In this document: positions 1 through 13,634 of the stretch, piece after piece
Numbering within the stretch: position 1 is the first letter of the stretch
How the letters are laid out: each line of letters begins with the position of its first letter
Origin: Tsukamurella pulmonis
GTDB taxonomy: Bacteria; Actinomycetota; Actinomycetes; Mycobacteriales; Mycobacteriaceae
Direction: 5' to 3'
DNA length: 64,000 nt
Assembly (NCBI RefSeq): GCF_900103175.1
Contig: NZ_FNLF01000002.1
Span: forward strand, 2,928,136 to 2,992,135
Translations under genes and position numbers: made by a program
The notes under the pieces: model-generated
Seen by the model: the letters and a program-made list of their open reading frames with translations, nothing else
Told to the model about the DNA's origin: nothing
Database searches by the model: none

Positions 1-515
1 GCCTCTACAACCACGTCCGGGACAAGGACGACCTCCTCGACGCCGTCACCGAGCACCTGCTCCGGTCGATCGTGGTGCACGTGCCCACCGGCGACCTGCG
101 CACCGATCTGGCGGGGATCGCGCACGCCTTCCGCGCCGCCGCCCAGGCCCATCCCCGGGCCGCGACGCTGGTGCTGACCCGGCAGGTGCAGTCCGTCGCC
201 GCCCTGGCGCCGACGCAATCGATCCTCGACGTGCTGCTCGCGGCCGGCTTCGCGCCCGCCGAGGCCGTGCACCTCCTGCGTTCGCAGCTCGCCGCGCTGA
301 TCGGCGCACTGCTGCGTGAGTTCGAGGCGGCCCCCACGTTCGGGATGACCGACGCGGAGGCGATCGCGCGCCGGGAGGCGAGCCTCGCGGCCTGCGGACT
401 GCCGGCGGTCCAGGCCGTCGCCCCGGAACTCGCCCGGTTCGACGCGGACGCCGAGTTCGAGTACATGATCGGGCTCTCGATCAGCGCGGTCGAGGCCCGG
501 CTCCCCCGTCGCTGA
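1..515 (+). CDS. TetR/AcrR family transcriptional regulator, C-terminal part (5' end outside window)
   Basis: The frame is open from the first complete codon (position 3) and begins LYNHVRDKDDLLDAVTEHLL, the end of a TetR helix-turn-helix with its Y-x-H-v-x-x-K-d-x-L signature. The rest is an all-alpha ligand-binding domain of the TetR C-terminal type, with many Ala/Leu helices and no recognisable ligand motif. The recognition helix is therefore cut off and the target cannot be inferred. Its TGA (513-515) directly abuts the stop of the convergent priA gene, so no terminator lies between them. A GTG at position 72 is not the real start, because the helix-turn-helix residues lie upstream of it. 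Confidence 0.88.
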   Translation, partial: LYNHVRDKDDLLDAVTEHLLRSIVVHVPTGDLRTDLAGIAHAFRAAAQAHPRAATLVLTRQVQSVAALAPTQSILDVLLAAGFAPAEAVHLLRSQLAALIGALLREFEAAPTFGMTDAEAIARREASLAACGLPAVQAVAPELARFDADAEFEYMIGLSISAVEARLPRR

Positions 516-2507
516 TCAGCCGATCCGCAGCGGGTCGATCTGGATCCGCACGGGATCGCCCTCCCGCCGCAGGCTCCGCCCGACCTGCGCCTGGAACAAC
601 GCGTGCGCGAGGGCGCGGCCGTCGCGCCGTGCCACCCGCACCAGCAACCGCTGCGGCGGCGGGCCCGTATCGCTCGCGCCCGGGATCCGCACCCCGGGCG
701 GCAGGTCGACGGGGCCGAGCACCTCGGCACCGTCGGGCAGCGCGGCGGCGTCCACGACAGCCCGGATGTCGCCCTCGGCACCGTCGAGCGCCGCGAGGTG
801 GGTCGCCGGAGGGAAGCCGACCTCGGCGCGTTCGGCGAGCTCCGCGGCGGCGAAACCGGCCGCGTCCCAGCGGATCAGCGCCTGCACCGCGCGGATCCCG
901 GCGTCCGCGCCGCACACCACCGCCCCGTCGGCGGCCACGAGCGCGGTGGCGTTCATCCAGCGGCGCAGCGTCTCCTCGGCCGCGCGCAGGTCGGCCCGTC
1001 CGAGCAGCAGCCAGCCGTCGAGCAGCAGCGCCGCGCCGTAGCCGCCCTCGACGACGGGCTCGGCGCCGGGCGTGGCGACCACGATGCGGCGACCGCCGGG
1101 CGCCTCGGCGAGCACCGTCGCGCCGCCGGAGACCGTCACGGCCGCCCCGGGGAAGGCGCGCCCGAGCTCCTCGGCGGTGCGCATGGCCCCGATGATGACC
1201 GCCCGCACCGTCGTCCCGCCGCACGCCGGACACCGGTATCCCGGATCGGCCTGCGCGCACCAGCGGCAGCGCAGCACTCCCCCGTCCGCCTGCTCCAGGG
1301 GCCCGTGGCACCGCCGGCAGCGCGCGGGCGTCCGGCACCGTTCGCACGAGAGCGCCGGCGCGTAGCCGCGGCGCGGCACCTGCACCAGGACGGGTCGCTC
1401 GGCGTCGAGGGCCTCGCGCGCGGCGGCGAAGGCGGCCGCGGGCAGGCGCGCCGACCGGGCCAGCGGATCGCGCGCGAGCGCCACGTCCGAGTCCGCGGTC
1501 CCCGCGATCCGGGGCGAGCGACTGCGCACCAGCTCGCGCGGCGCCGTGATCTCCGCGGCCCAGCCCGCCTCGACGAGAGCCTGCGATTCGGGGGTGCGGG
1601 CGAAGCCGCCGATCACCAGGGCTGCGCCCTCCTGGTGCGCGCGCAGCGCCAGCACCTCGCGCGTGTGCGGGTAGGGGGCGCGGGGCTCGACGAGCGACTC
1701 GTCGCCGTCGTCCCACAGGACGATGAGGCCGAGATCGGGCAGCGGCGCGAACGCCGCGCTGCGGGTACCGATGACGAGCCGGGCGCGGCCGAGCAGGGCG
1801 AGCAGCCAGCGCCGGTACCGCGCGGAGGGCCCCAGGCCCGCGGCGAGGACCGCGGGGTCCAGGTGCGCGCACGCGGCCGCGAGCCGATCGAGGTCCGTCT
1901 GGTCCGGGACGATCAGCAGCGCCGTACGACCGGAGGCGACGACGGTGGCGGCGAGCTCGGCGAGGCGGGCCGCCCAGTCCTCGCCGGGAAGGGCCTGCCA
2001 GACCGCCCGCGGGGCCCGGCCCGCGACCGCGGCCGCCGCGAACTGCCCGCCGTGGGTGTACTCGCCGAGAACCGCCTCGGGGACGTCCGGCGGCGTGGGC
2101 GCGACGGGCTCCTGCTCGAGGAGGGTCTTCTCGACCCGGGCGTGCCGCGGCGGGATCGCCAGCCGCAGCACGTCGGCGCGTGTCCCCGCGTACCGGACGC
2201 CGACCTCGGTGATCAGGCGCAGCACCGGCTCGGTGAGCACGGGGAGCGGCGAGACCACGCGGTGCAGGGACGCGAGCCTGCCCTCGTGTTCGGTGCGCGG
2301 GAGCCGCTCGAGCAGGTAGCCGTCCACCAGCCGGCCCGAGAACCGCACGCGGACGCGGACGCCGGGCTGCGCCTGGGCGTCGAGATCGGGCGGCACGAGA
2401 TAGTCGAACTCCCGATCGAGGTGGCTGACCTGCAGCAGGGGCAGGATCCGGGCGATCGGGAGTTCGACGGCCGCTTGTGCGGCCTCGGCGGGGCCGGGTG
2501 CGGTCAC
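516..2507 (-). CDS. priA: PriA-like primosomal protein, actinobacterial type lacking helicase motifs
   Basis: About 663 aa. The N-terminus (ARILPLLQVSHLDREFDYLVP) is the PriA 3'-DNA-binding domain. A zinc-binding cysteine cluster is visible in the second half (CERC, CRRC, CRWC, CPAC). In contrast to enterobacterial PriA, the Walker A motif (GxTGSGKT) and the DEAH box are missing; the DEAH position reads WDDGDES. This is known for actinobacterial PriA and implies a replication-restart loader without helicase activity. GTG 2507 is chosen because it lies just past the metK stop; a CTG at 2528 overlapping that stop is possible. Further upstream extension in this frame is only the shadow of metK. 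It is the last gene of the mihF-gmk-rpoZ-coaBC-metK-priA block. Confidence 0.93.
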   Translation of the reverse strand: MTAPGPAEAAQAAVELPIARILPLLQVSHLDREFDYLVPPDLDAQAQPGVRVRVRFSGRLVDGYLLERLPRTEHEGRLASLHRVVSPLPVLTEPVLRLITEVGVRYAGTRADVLRLAIPPRHARVEKTLLEQEPVAPTPPDVPEAVLGEYTHGGQFAAAAVAGRAPRAVWQALPGEDWAARLAELAATVVASGRTALLIVPDQTDLDRLAAACAHLDPAVLAAGLGPSARYRRWLLALLGRARLVIGTRSAAFAPLPDLGLIVLWDDGDESLVEPRAPYPHTREVLALRAHQEGAALVIGGFARTPESQALVEAGWAAEITAPRELVRSRSPRIAGTADSDVALARDPLARSARLPAAAFAAAREALDAERPVLVQVPRRGYAPALSCERCRTPARCRRCHGPLEQADGGVLRCRWCAQADPGYRCPACGGTTVRAVIIGAMRTAEELGRAFPGAAVTVSGGATVLAEAPGGRRIVVATPGAEPVVEGGYGAALLLDGWLLLGRADLRAAEETLRRWMNATALVAADGAVVCGADAGIRAVQALIRWDAAGFAAAELAERAEVGFPPATHLAALDGAEGDIRAVVDAAALPDGAEVLGPVDLPPGVRIPGASDTGPPPQRLLVRVARRDGRALAHALFQAQVGRSLRREGDPVRIQIDPLRIG

Positions 2508-2524
2508 ACCGGTGGAGGCGGGTG

Positions 2525-3748
<1,224 letters not shown>

Positions 3749-3756
3749 TTCGGACG

Positions 3757-3763
3757 TCCTCTC
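3757..3763 (-). promoter_or_regulatory. Ribosome-binding site deciding the metK start
   Basis: GAGAGGA on the minus strand, 8 nt before GTG 3748. The upstream in-frame GTG (about 3769) has no purine-rich tract in front of it, so the site favours the shorter metK product. Confidence 0.6.
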
Positions 3764-3788
3764 GATCACTTTTGCGATGGGGAAAAAT

Positions 3789-5027
3789 CTAGCGGGTGGC
3801 GTGCACCCGCGCGGCGGCGGCATCCAGTATGCGCGCGGCCATCGCGGTCTTGGAGCCGAGGGGCAGGGCGCTCTCGCCGCCGTCCGCCCCGAGCAGCCAC
3901 CCGGAGTTCTCGTCGACCTCGAAGGCCCGGCCGTCGCCGACGGCGTTGAGGACCAACAGATCACAGCCCTTGCGCCGCAACTTGGCCCGGCCGTAGTCGA
4001 GGACCGTGCCACCCTCGTCGCCGGTCTCGGCCGCGAAGCCGACGATGACCGACTCGGAGCGCAGGGCGCCCTCCCGGCGGGCGGCGACCAGGCCGGCCAG
4101 AACGTCGGGGTTTTCGATCATGGTGATCGATTCCAAGGCCTCGCTACGGCCGTCCGCGCCCTTCTTGAGCTTGGTGGTGGCGACGTCGGCGGGCCGGTAG
4201 TCGGCGACGGCCGCGGCCATGATCACCAGATCCGCGTCGGCGGCGTGCTCGGCCATGGCGGCCTGCAGATCGAGTGCGGAGGCGATGCGCACCACCTCGA
4301 CCGCGGACGGGTCCGCGAGGCCGACGGTGTTGCCGGCGACCAGCGTGACGCGGGCGCCGCGTTGCGCGGCGAGCCGGGCCAGCGCGTAGCCCTGCTTGCC
4401 GGAACTGCGATTGGTCAGGTAGCGGACGGGGTCGAGCGCCTCCTTGGTGCCACCCGCCGAGACGACGACCTTCCGCCCCTCGAGGTCGCGCCGCAGGGCG
4501 CCGGGGTGCTCGAGCAGTACGTCGGCCAGCGCGCCGATCTCGTCGGGTTCGGGCAACCGGCCCGCGCCGGTGTCCGCACCGGTGAGGCGGCCCGAGGCGG
4601 GCTCGATCACGACGGCGCCGCGCTCGCGCAGGGTGGCGACGTTGGCGCGGGTGGCGGGGTGCTCCCACATCTCGGTGTGCATCGCCGGGGCGAAGACGAC
4701 CGGGCAGCGCGCGGTGAGCAGGGTGCCCGTGAGCAGGTCGTCGGCGCGCCCCTGGGCGGCGCGCGCCATCAGGTCCGCGGTGGTGGGGGCGATCACGACG
4801 AGGTCGGCGTTCTGTCCGAGCCGCACGTGCGGGACCTCGGGGACGGACTCGAAGACCCCCGTCTGCACGGGGTTGCCCGACAGCGCCTCGAAGGTCGCCG
4901 CGCCGACGAACTTGAGCGCGGACTCGGTGGGGATGACCCGCACGTCGTGCCCGCGCTCAGTGAAGTGCCGGACCAGAGCGCACGCCTTGTAGGCGGCGAT
5001 GCCGCCACCGACACCGACGATGATCAT
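3789..5027 (-). CDS. coaBC: Bifunctional phosphopantothenoylcysteine decarboxylase / phosphopantothenate-cysteine ligase
   Basis: 412 aa; two consecutive steps of coenzyme A synthesis. The N-terminal half is the FMN-dependent CoaC domain ([21 protein letters not shown] at the start, the [12 protein letters not shown] motif near residue 115). The C-terminal half is CoaB, with [32 protein letters not shown] (from about residue 185) and the KLKK loop near residue 290. ATG 5027 lies 12 nt after the rpoZ stop and is the only in-frame start, since a stop precedes it. Mycobacterial CoaBC has a slightly longer N-terminus, but the Rossmann start is intact here. It is in an operon with gmk, rpoZ and metK. 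Confidence 0.96.
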   Translation of the reverse strand: MIIVGVGGGIAAYKACALVRHFTERGHDVRVIPTESALKFVGAATFEALSGNPVQTGVFESVPEVPHVRLGQNADLVVIAPTTADLMARAAQGRADDLLTGTLLTARCPVVFAPAMHTEMWEHPATRANVATLRERGAVVIEPASGRLTGADTGAGRLPEPDEIGALADVLLEHPGALRRDLEGRKVVVSAGGTKEALDPVRYLTNRSSGKQGYALARLAAQRGARVTLVAGNTVGLADPSAVEVVRIASALDLQAAMAEHAADADLVIMAAAVADYRPADVATTKLKKGADGRSEALESITMIENPDVLAGLVAARREGALRSESVIVGFAAETGDEGGTVLDYGRAKLRRKGCDLLVLNAVGDGRAFEVDENSGWLLGADGGESALPLGSKTAMAARILDAAAARVHATR

Positions 5028-5039
5028 GTGGCCGTCAGC

Positions 5040-5312
5040 TCACTCGCCCTCGGTGTGCTCCAGGAGATCCTCGTGGATCTCACGCATCGCGACCGACAGC
5101 GGCTTCTCGTGCAGGCCCGGCTCGACGAGGGGGCCGACGTACTCGAGGATGCCGTCGGAGAGGCTGTTGTAGTAGTCGTTGATCTGGCGCGCACGCTTGG
5201 CCGCGTAGATCACCAGGGCGTACTTCGAGGAGGTGCGCTCGAGCAGCTCGTCGATCGGCGGGTTGGTGATGCCGAGCGGCTGGTCGTACACGGTCTCAGT
5301 GGTGGTGCTCAC
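5040..5312 (-). CDS. rpoZ: RNA polymerase omega subunit
   Basis: 90 aa. The sequence contains the omega core [32 protein letters not shown] and the actinobacterial tail [21 protein letters not shown]. It assists folding and assembly of the beta' subunit in RNA polymerase. Mycobacterial omega is about 110 aa; the difference is in the N-terminal tail. ATG 5312 is preceded by AGGAGACG. It sits between gmk (about 70 nt away) and coaBC (12 nt). Confidence 0.96.
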   Translation of the reverse strand: MSTTTETVYDQPLGITNPPIDELLERTSSKYALVIYAAKRARQINDYYNSLSDGILEYVGPLVEPGLHEKPLSVAMREIHEDLLEHTEGE

Positions 5313-5380
5313 GCGTCTCCTACGTCACAAAGTTCATGAATTCGCTTCATCGGCCAGTCTACGCGCTGGGCGCGACCGGG

Positions 5381-5977
5381 CTACGCCCGCTTGTCGCCGG
5401 CGCCGACCAGCAAGGATACCAAATCTGACACCGCGCGGTCCAAGTCGTCGTTCACGACGACCGCGTCGTAGTCGTCGCGGGTGGCCATTTCGGCCCGCGC
5501 GGTCTCGAGCCGGCGCGCGATCTTCTCCGCGCTCTCGGTGCCGCGGCCGCGCAACCGGCGCTCGAGCTCGTCCCAGCTCGGGGGACTGAGGAAGACGGTC
5601 ACCGCTTCGGGCAGCGCCGCTTTGACGCTGGCCGCACCGGCCAGGTCGACCTCCACGAGAACGGGGCGCCCGGCCTCGAGCGCCTCGTAGACCGGGCGGG
5701 CCGGCGTGCCGGAGCGCTGCAGCCCGCCGTGGATCTCCGCCCACTCGAGCAGGTCACCGTCGGCGATCAGGCGATCGAAGCCCTGGTCACCGACGAAGTG
5801 GTAGTCCCGGCCGTCCACCTCACCGGGGCGCGGATCGCGCGTGGTGGCGGAGACCGAGAAGAACAGGTCGGGCACCTCCGAGCGGAGACGGCCGACCACT
5901 GACGACTTACCGACGGCGGAGGGGCCGACCAGTACAACCAGTCGGCCCCTCCGGCCCGCGGGAATTTCTCCGGACAC
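5381..5977 (-). CDS. gmk: Guanylate kinase
   Basis: 198 aa; phosphorylates GMP to GDP. The P-loop GPSAVGKSS is at residues 18-26, followed by the GMP-binding region [20 protein letters not shown] and the lid helix region. The length fits the family. GTG 5977 is the start; it follows the mihF stop by 6 nt, so the two genes are almost certainly cotranslated. The mihF-gmk-rpoZ order is conserved in mycobacteria. Confidence 0.96.
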   Translation of the reverse strand: MSGEIPAGRRGRLVVLVGPSAVGKSSVVGRLRSEVPDLFFSVSATTRDPRPGEVDGRDYHFVGDQGFDRLIADGDLLEWAEIHGGLQRSGTPARPVYEALEAGRPVLVEVDLAGAASVKAALPEAVTVFLSPPSWDELERRLRGRGTESAEKIARRLETARAEMATRDDYDAVVVNDDLDRAVSDLVSLLVGAGDKRA

Positions 5978-5983
5978 TACGTG

Positions 5984-6298
5984 TCAGGCGGAGAACTTCT
6001 CGAGCAGCGCCTTGCGCTGCCGGTCGCCCAGACCGCGCACGCGGCGGGTGGGGGCGATCTCCAGCTCGGTCATGAGCTCCTGAGCCTTGACCTTGCCCAC
6101 CTTGGGCAGGGCCTCGAGCAGGGCCGAGACCTTCATCTTGCCGAGGACCTCATCGGTCTCGGCGTCCTTCAGCACCTGCTGCAGGGTGGTGCCGCCGCTC
6201 TTCAGTCGGTTCTTCAGCTCGGCGCGTGCGCGGCGAGCGGCAGCTGCCTTCTCCAGAGCAGCGGCGCGCTGCTCGTCGGTCAACTGGGGAAGGGCCAC
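5984..6298 (-). CDS. mihF: Integration host factor, actinobacterial type (mIHF)
   Basis: 104 aa, matching the mycobacterial mIHF core and the Streptomyces sIHF in size. It has a basic N-terminal helix (EKAAAARRARAELKNRLKSG) and a helix-two-turn-helix region carrying LPKVGKVKAQELMTELEIAPTRRVRGLGDRQRKALLEKF. Members of this family bind DNA without sequence specificity and shape the nucleoid; mIHF was first found as a cofactor for mycobacteriophage L5 integration. It is unrelated to enterobacterial IHF. GTG 6298 is preceded by GGAGGAATC. It is the first gene of the gmk-rpoZ-coaBC-metK operon. Confidence 0.96.
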   Translation of the reverse strand: MALPQLTDEQRAAALEKAAAARRARAELKNRLKSGGTTLQQVLKDAETDEVLGKMKVSALLEALPKVGKVKAQELMTELEIAPTRRVRGLGDRQRKALLEKFSA

Positions 6299-6621
6299 GA
6301 TTCCTCCGTCTTCGATGTACTAGGTCTTTGCCGCGTACTTGCGACTCCTGCGACGGTACCCACGTTTCGCTCGGGATGGGAACCCCACCCCCCTCTCACC
6401 TGCGGTTTGGCGGTGCTGTAGGCGTCCTCGCGGCACGACGGCGCCACCACACTTCCGACGCTCGCGTTGCAATCGAGAAGCGTTGTACCGCAATGCTTTC
6501 AGAACGTTTCGATCGCGCCGAAGTCGATCCACGGCTGTGACAGGTGAAACTCATGTGACCTGCGAAAATACCTGGACCCCGCAACCGCGCCGGGCGTGTC
6601 GCCGGTGGCGGCGCACGGCGC
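6299..6621 (-). other. Intergenic region with the likely mihF operon promoter
   Basis: 323 nt without a convincing gene. On the minus strand, TACCGT (about 6354-6359) is a plausible -10 box some 55 nt before mihF; no good -35 box is visible. The right half is where transcripts from the antiporter gene end, but I see no terminator hairpin with a U-tract. Short frames across the region have no codon bias or ribosome-binding site. Confidence 0.4.
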
Positions 6622-7833
6622 TCATCCCGCGGGCGGCGCCGGCGTCGCCCGCACGCGCGCCGCTACCCGCTCCCCCAGCCGCACCGCGGGCTCGACGAAC
6701 CGAGCGATGATCGGGCCGAGCACGGCCATGATCAGGACGTACGTGGTCGCCAGCGCGGCCACGCGGCCGTCCACCGCGCCCGCCGCGACCGCCAGGCCGG
6801 CGATGACGATCGAGAACTCCCCGCGCGCCACCAGGGCCGCGCCGGCCCGCGCGCGGCCCATGCGCTTGACCCCCACGCGCCGGGCCGCCCACCACCCGGT
6901 GACGAGCTTGGTCGCCGTGGTCGCGATCGCGAGGAGGACCGCCCAGCCCAGTACCGGCGGGATGGCCCGCGGATCGGTGTTCAGGCCGAAGACCACGAAG
7001 AACAGTGCCGCGAACAGATCGCGCAGGGGCTCGAGCAGCCGCGTCGCCTCGTGCGCGATCGACCCCGAGATCGCGATCCCGAGCAGGAAGGCGCCGACGG
7101 CCGCCGACACCTGCAGGGCGGAGGCGACGCCCGCGACGAGCAGGGCCGCACCGATCAGCTTGAGCAGGAAGACCTCGCGGTCGTCGCTGTAGACGAGCGC
7201 CGAGACGCGGTGGCCGTACTTCACGGCGGAGATCAGCACGACGCCGACCACCACCACCGCGATGGTCACCGCGGAGACCTCACCGGCGAGGCCCAGTCCC
7301 GCGAGAATGGCGGTCAGGATCGGGAGGTAGACCGCCATCGCGAGGTCCTCGAAGACCAGCACCGACAGCACCACGGGCGTCTCCCGGTTGCCGAGGCGCC
7401 CGAGGTCGCTGAGCACCTTCGCCGCAATACCCGAGGACGAGATGTAGGTGACGCCCGCGAGCACCAGTGCGCCCGTCGGGCCCCAGCCCAGGACCAGCGC
7501 CACGACGACGCCGGGAGTGGCGTTGAGAACGATGTCGAGGACGCCGGCCAGCCAGGACTGGCGCAGCCCGGTGATCAGCTCGGTGGCGGTGTACTCCAGC
7601 CCCAGCATGAGCAGCAGGAGCACGACGCCGATCTCGCCGGCGGTGTGGCTGAACTCGCTGGCCTCGCCGAGCGGGATCACCCCGCCGACGCCGAAGGCCA
7701 GGCCGCCGATGAGGTAGAGCGGGATCGGCGAGATCCCGAACCGGCTCGCGGTGCGCCCGAGGAAGCCCAGTGCGAAGAAGATCGCGCCCAGCTCGATCAG
7801 GGCGACAGTGTTCTCGTCGAGGTGGAGCGTCAC
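6622..7833 (-). CDS. Cation:proton antiporter, CPA2 (KefB/KhtU-like) family
   Basis: 403 aa; about 12 hydrophobic segments and the Na+/H+ exchanger core, with LYLIGGLAFGVGGVIPLG near residue 40, LMLGLEYTATEL near 75 and the unwound-helix type FEDLAMAVYLPIL region near 165. It has no C-terminal RCK domain; that function lies in the neighbouring upstream gene, the arrangement of KhtTU-type potassium efflux systems. GTG 7833 overlaps the stop of that gene by 4 nt (GTGA). The likely role is K+ or Na+ efflux in exchange for protons; the ion cannot be read from sequence. The pair is inserted between pyrF and mihF, where mycobacteria have no such genes. Confidence 0.9.
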   Translation of the reverse strand: MTLHLDENTVALIELGAIFFALGFLGRTASRFGISPIPLYLIGGLAFGVGGVIPLGEASEFSHTAGEIGVVLLLLMLGLEYTATELITGLRQSWLAGVLDIVLNATPGVVVALVLGWGPTGALVLAGVTYISSSGIAAKVLSDLGRLGNRETPVVLSVLVFEDLAMAVYLPILTAILAGLGLAGEVSAVTIAVVVVGVVLISAVKYGHRVSALVYSDDREVFLLKLIGAALLVAGVASALQVSAAVGAFLLGIAISGSIAHEATRLLEPLRDLFAALFFVVFGLNTDPRAIPPVLGWAVLLAIATTATKLVTGWWAARRVGVKRMGRARAGAALVARGEFSIVIAGLAVAAGAVDGRVAALATTYVLIMAVLGPIIARFVEPAVRLGERVAARVRATPAPPAG

Positions 7834-8312
7834 CCGTTCGACAGGATCTGCGCGGCGGCCTCGATGCCCTCGGCCGTTCCGACCACCACCAGCAGATCAC
7901 CCGCCGTGAAGACGAATTCGGGCCCCGGCGAGGGCTGTACCTCACCGGCGCGCATCACCGCGACGAGCGAGACCTTGGTCCGGGTCCGCATCTGGGTCTC
8001 CCCCAGCGTCCGCCCGTCGTAGGGAGAACCCGCCAGGATCGGCAGCTGCCGGGTGTTGATCCCCTCGAGCTCGCGCTGCTCGGAGCGCAGCTGGTTCACC
8101 AGCTGCGGCGCGCCCAGCAGGTTGGCGAGCACGCCCGCCTCCTCACCGGAGAGCGGGACCTGCGCCGCGCACGCGTCGGGATCGTCGCGTTCCGAGAGGA
8201 ACAGTTCGACGGTGCCGTCGCGGTGCGCCACGACTCCCACGCGCCTGCCGGTGCCGAGTTCGAAGTCCTTGCGCACCCCGATGCCGGGGAGCGGTGTCAC
8301 ATCGACGTTCAC
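7830..8312 (-). CDS. RCK_C (TrkA-C) regulatory subunit of the cation:proton antiporter, KhtT-like
   Basis: About 160 aa, soluble. It starts with the KhtT-type N-terminal segment (VTPLPGIGVRKDFELGTGRRVGVV) and ends with a TrkA-C domain (residues about 80-160: YDGRTLGETQMRTRTKVSLVAVMR, then FTAGDLLVVVGTAEGIEAA). In Bacillus subtilis, KhtT gates KhtU and binds c-di-AMP; whether this protein does so is not visible. GTG 8312 is chosen by alignment to the usual M-N-V-x-V-T start; GTG 8300 is an alternative. The overlap with the antiporter start indicates a fixed stoichiometric pair. Confidence 0.88.
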   Translation of the reverse strand: MNVDVTPLPGIGVRKDFELGTGRRVGVVAHRDGTVELFLSERDDPDACAAQVPLSGEEAGVLANLLGAPQLVNQLRSEQRELEGINTRQLPILAGSPYDGRTLGETQMRTRTKVSLVAVMRAGEVQPSPGPEFVFTAGDLLVVVGTAEGIEAAAQILSNG

Positions 8313-8353
8313 GTCCCCGACGATAGCCCCCGGGGCAACGGCCCGCGACGGGC

Positions 8354-9144
8354 TCAGCCGAGCGCGCGCTCGACCTCGTCGCGCACCGTCAGCGCCGCGG
8401 ATCGCAGCGCCGCGGTGTCCGGCCCGGCGGCGAGCACCTGTCGCGAGGAGTTGGGCAGCACCGTCGCGCCCGCGCCGAAGATCGACGCCAGATCGGCCGG
8501 GGTGGCGCCCTGCGCCCCCAGTCCGGGCGCCAGGATCGGGCCGTTCAGCCCGTCGAGGTCGAGCCCGTGCTCGCGGGTCGCGCCCACCACGAGTCCGACG
8601 GTGCCGCTCCCGTCGGCGTTGTCCGCCCGGGCGTCGTCGACGATGCGCTGGCCGACCCCGTCGGCCTGGACCTGCGCGCCCTCGGGGTTGGAGGTGCGCG
8701 CTAGCACGAAGACGCCGCGCCCGGCGGCGCGGGCGGCGTCGATCGCCGGCCGCAGGGAGCCGTAGCCGAGGTACGGCGAGAGGGTGACGGCGTCGGCGGC
8801 CAGCGCCGAGTCGCCGAGCCAGGCGCGCGCGTAGCCGGCCATGGTGGAGCCGATGTCGCCGCGCTTGGCGTCGGCGATCACGACCGCGCCGGCCTCCCGA
8901 CAGGCGGCCATGACCTCCTCGAGGGCGAGCATGCCGGCGGCACCGAACTGCTCGAAGAAGGCGACCTGCGGCTTGATGAAGCCCACCTCCCCCGCGAACG
9001 CCTCGGCGCAGCGCAGCCCGAACGCGCGCACACCGGCGGCGTCGTCCGACAGGCCCCACGCGGCGAGCAGCGGCGGGTGCGGGTCGATGCCCACCACCAG
9101 CCGACCGCGCGCCGCGACGGCCTCGGCGACCCGGGCCGCGAAGG

Positions 9145-9148
<4 letters not shown>
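8354..9148 (-). CDS. pyrF: Orotidine 5'-phosphate decarboxylase, type 2
   Basis: 264 aa; last step of UMP synthesis. It carries the catalytic signature [11 protein letters not shown] (Asp-Lys-Asp) of the actinobacterial/type 2 OMP decarboxylases, with [12 protein letters not shown] near the N-terminus. GTG 9148 overlaps the carB stop by 4 nt (GTGA), so it is translationally coupled at the end of the pyr operon. It ends about 40 nt before the start of the antiporter module, which may be read through. Confidence 0.96.
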
Positions 9149-12509
<3,361 letters not shown>

Positions 12510-12510
<1 letters not shown>

Positions 12511-13634
12511 TACTTGTCTCCCATGATCTGAGCGAACTTGTCGAAGAGGTAGGCGGCGTCGTGCGGACCCGCCGCGGCCTCCGGGTGGTACTGGACCGAG
12601 AAGGCGCGGCCGTCGAGCAGCTCGACGCCCTCCACGACCCCGTCGTTGGCGCACACGTGGCTGACGCGGCCGCGGCCGAACGGGGTGTCGAACTCGGCGC
12701 CGCGCTCGCCCTCGAGGGCGAAGCCGTGGTTCTGCGCGGTGATCGAGATCCGGCCGGTGGTGTGCTCCACGACAGGGATGTTGATCCCGCGGTGGCCGAA
12801 CTTCATCTTGTACGTCTCGAGCCCGAAGGCGCGGCCGAGCAGCTGGTTTCCCAGGCAGATGCCGAACAGCGGCAGGCCCGCGTCGAGCACTCCGCGCGTC
12901 AGCTCCACCTCGTGCTCGGCGGTGGCGGGGTCGCCGGGGCCGTTGGAGAGGAAGAAGCCGTCCGGGTTGAACGAGCGCACCTCGTCGAGCGTGATCGTCG
13001 AGGGCACCACGTGCACCCGCATGCCGCGCTCGGCGAACATCCGCGGCGTGTTGGTCTTGATGCCCAGGTCGACCGCGACCACGGTGAAGCGGGGATCGCC
13101 CTCGGGCTCGATGGTGTACGCCTGCGCGGTGGAGACCTCGCCGATGAGGTTCTGCCCCTTCATCGACGGCTGCGCGCGCACCCGGTCGAGCAGCTCGGCG
13201 TCGGGCGCGAGCGCCTCGCCGGAGAAGATCCCGGCGCGCATGGAGCCGTGGTCGCGCAGGCGGCGCACCAGGGCACGGGTGTCGATGCCGCCGATGCCGA
13301 CGACGCCCTGGTCCACCAGCTCGCCCTCGAGGGTGCCGCTGGCGCGCCAGTTGCTCACGCGGCTGGTGGGATTGCGCACGGCGTACCCGGCGACCCAGAT
13401 CTTGTCGCCCCGGGACTCGTCGTCCTCGTCGTTCCAGCCCGTGTTGCCGATCTGCGGGGCGGTCGCCACCACGATCTGCCGCGCGTACGACGGGTCGGTC
13501 AGGGTCTCCTGGTAGCCGGTCATCGCGGTGCAGAACACCGCCTCGCCGAGGGTCTGGCCGACGGCGCCGTACTCGACCCCGCGGTGCACCGTTCCGTCTT
13601 CGAGAACCAGCAGTGCTTTGTTGTCGGCAGCCAT
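12510..13634 (-). CDS. carA: Carbamoyl-phosphate synthase small (glutaminase) subunit
   Basis: 374 aa; supplies ammonia from glutamine to CarB. The class I glutaminase triad is present: Cys in [16 protein letters not shown] (about residue 255) and His/Glu in [13 protein letters not shown] near the end. The N-terminal CarA domain ([18 protein letters not shown]...GETVF-type) is complete. ATG 13634 directly follows the TAG of the upstream membrane protein gene with no spacer. Confidence 0.97.

Noticed and set aside
6226-6540. A short plus-strand frame across mihF and the adjacent gap
   Set aside because: It lies largely antisense to mihF, has no ribosome-binding site and an Arg/Ser/Thr-rich random composition.
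6540-6570. A partly symmetric GTGAC / GTGA-containing stretch near 6540-6560 that resembles a Crp site
   Set aside because: The half-sites do not form the TGTGA-N6-TCACA palindrome; too weak to call.
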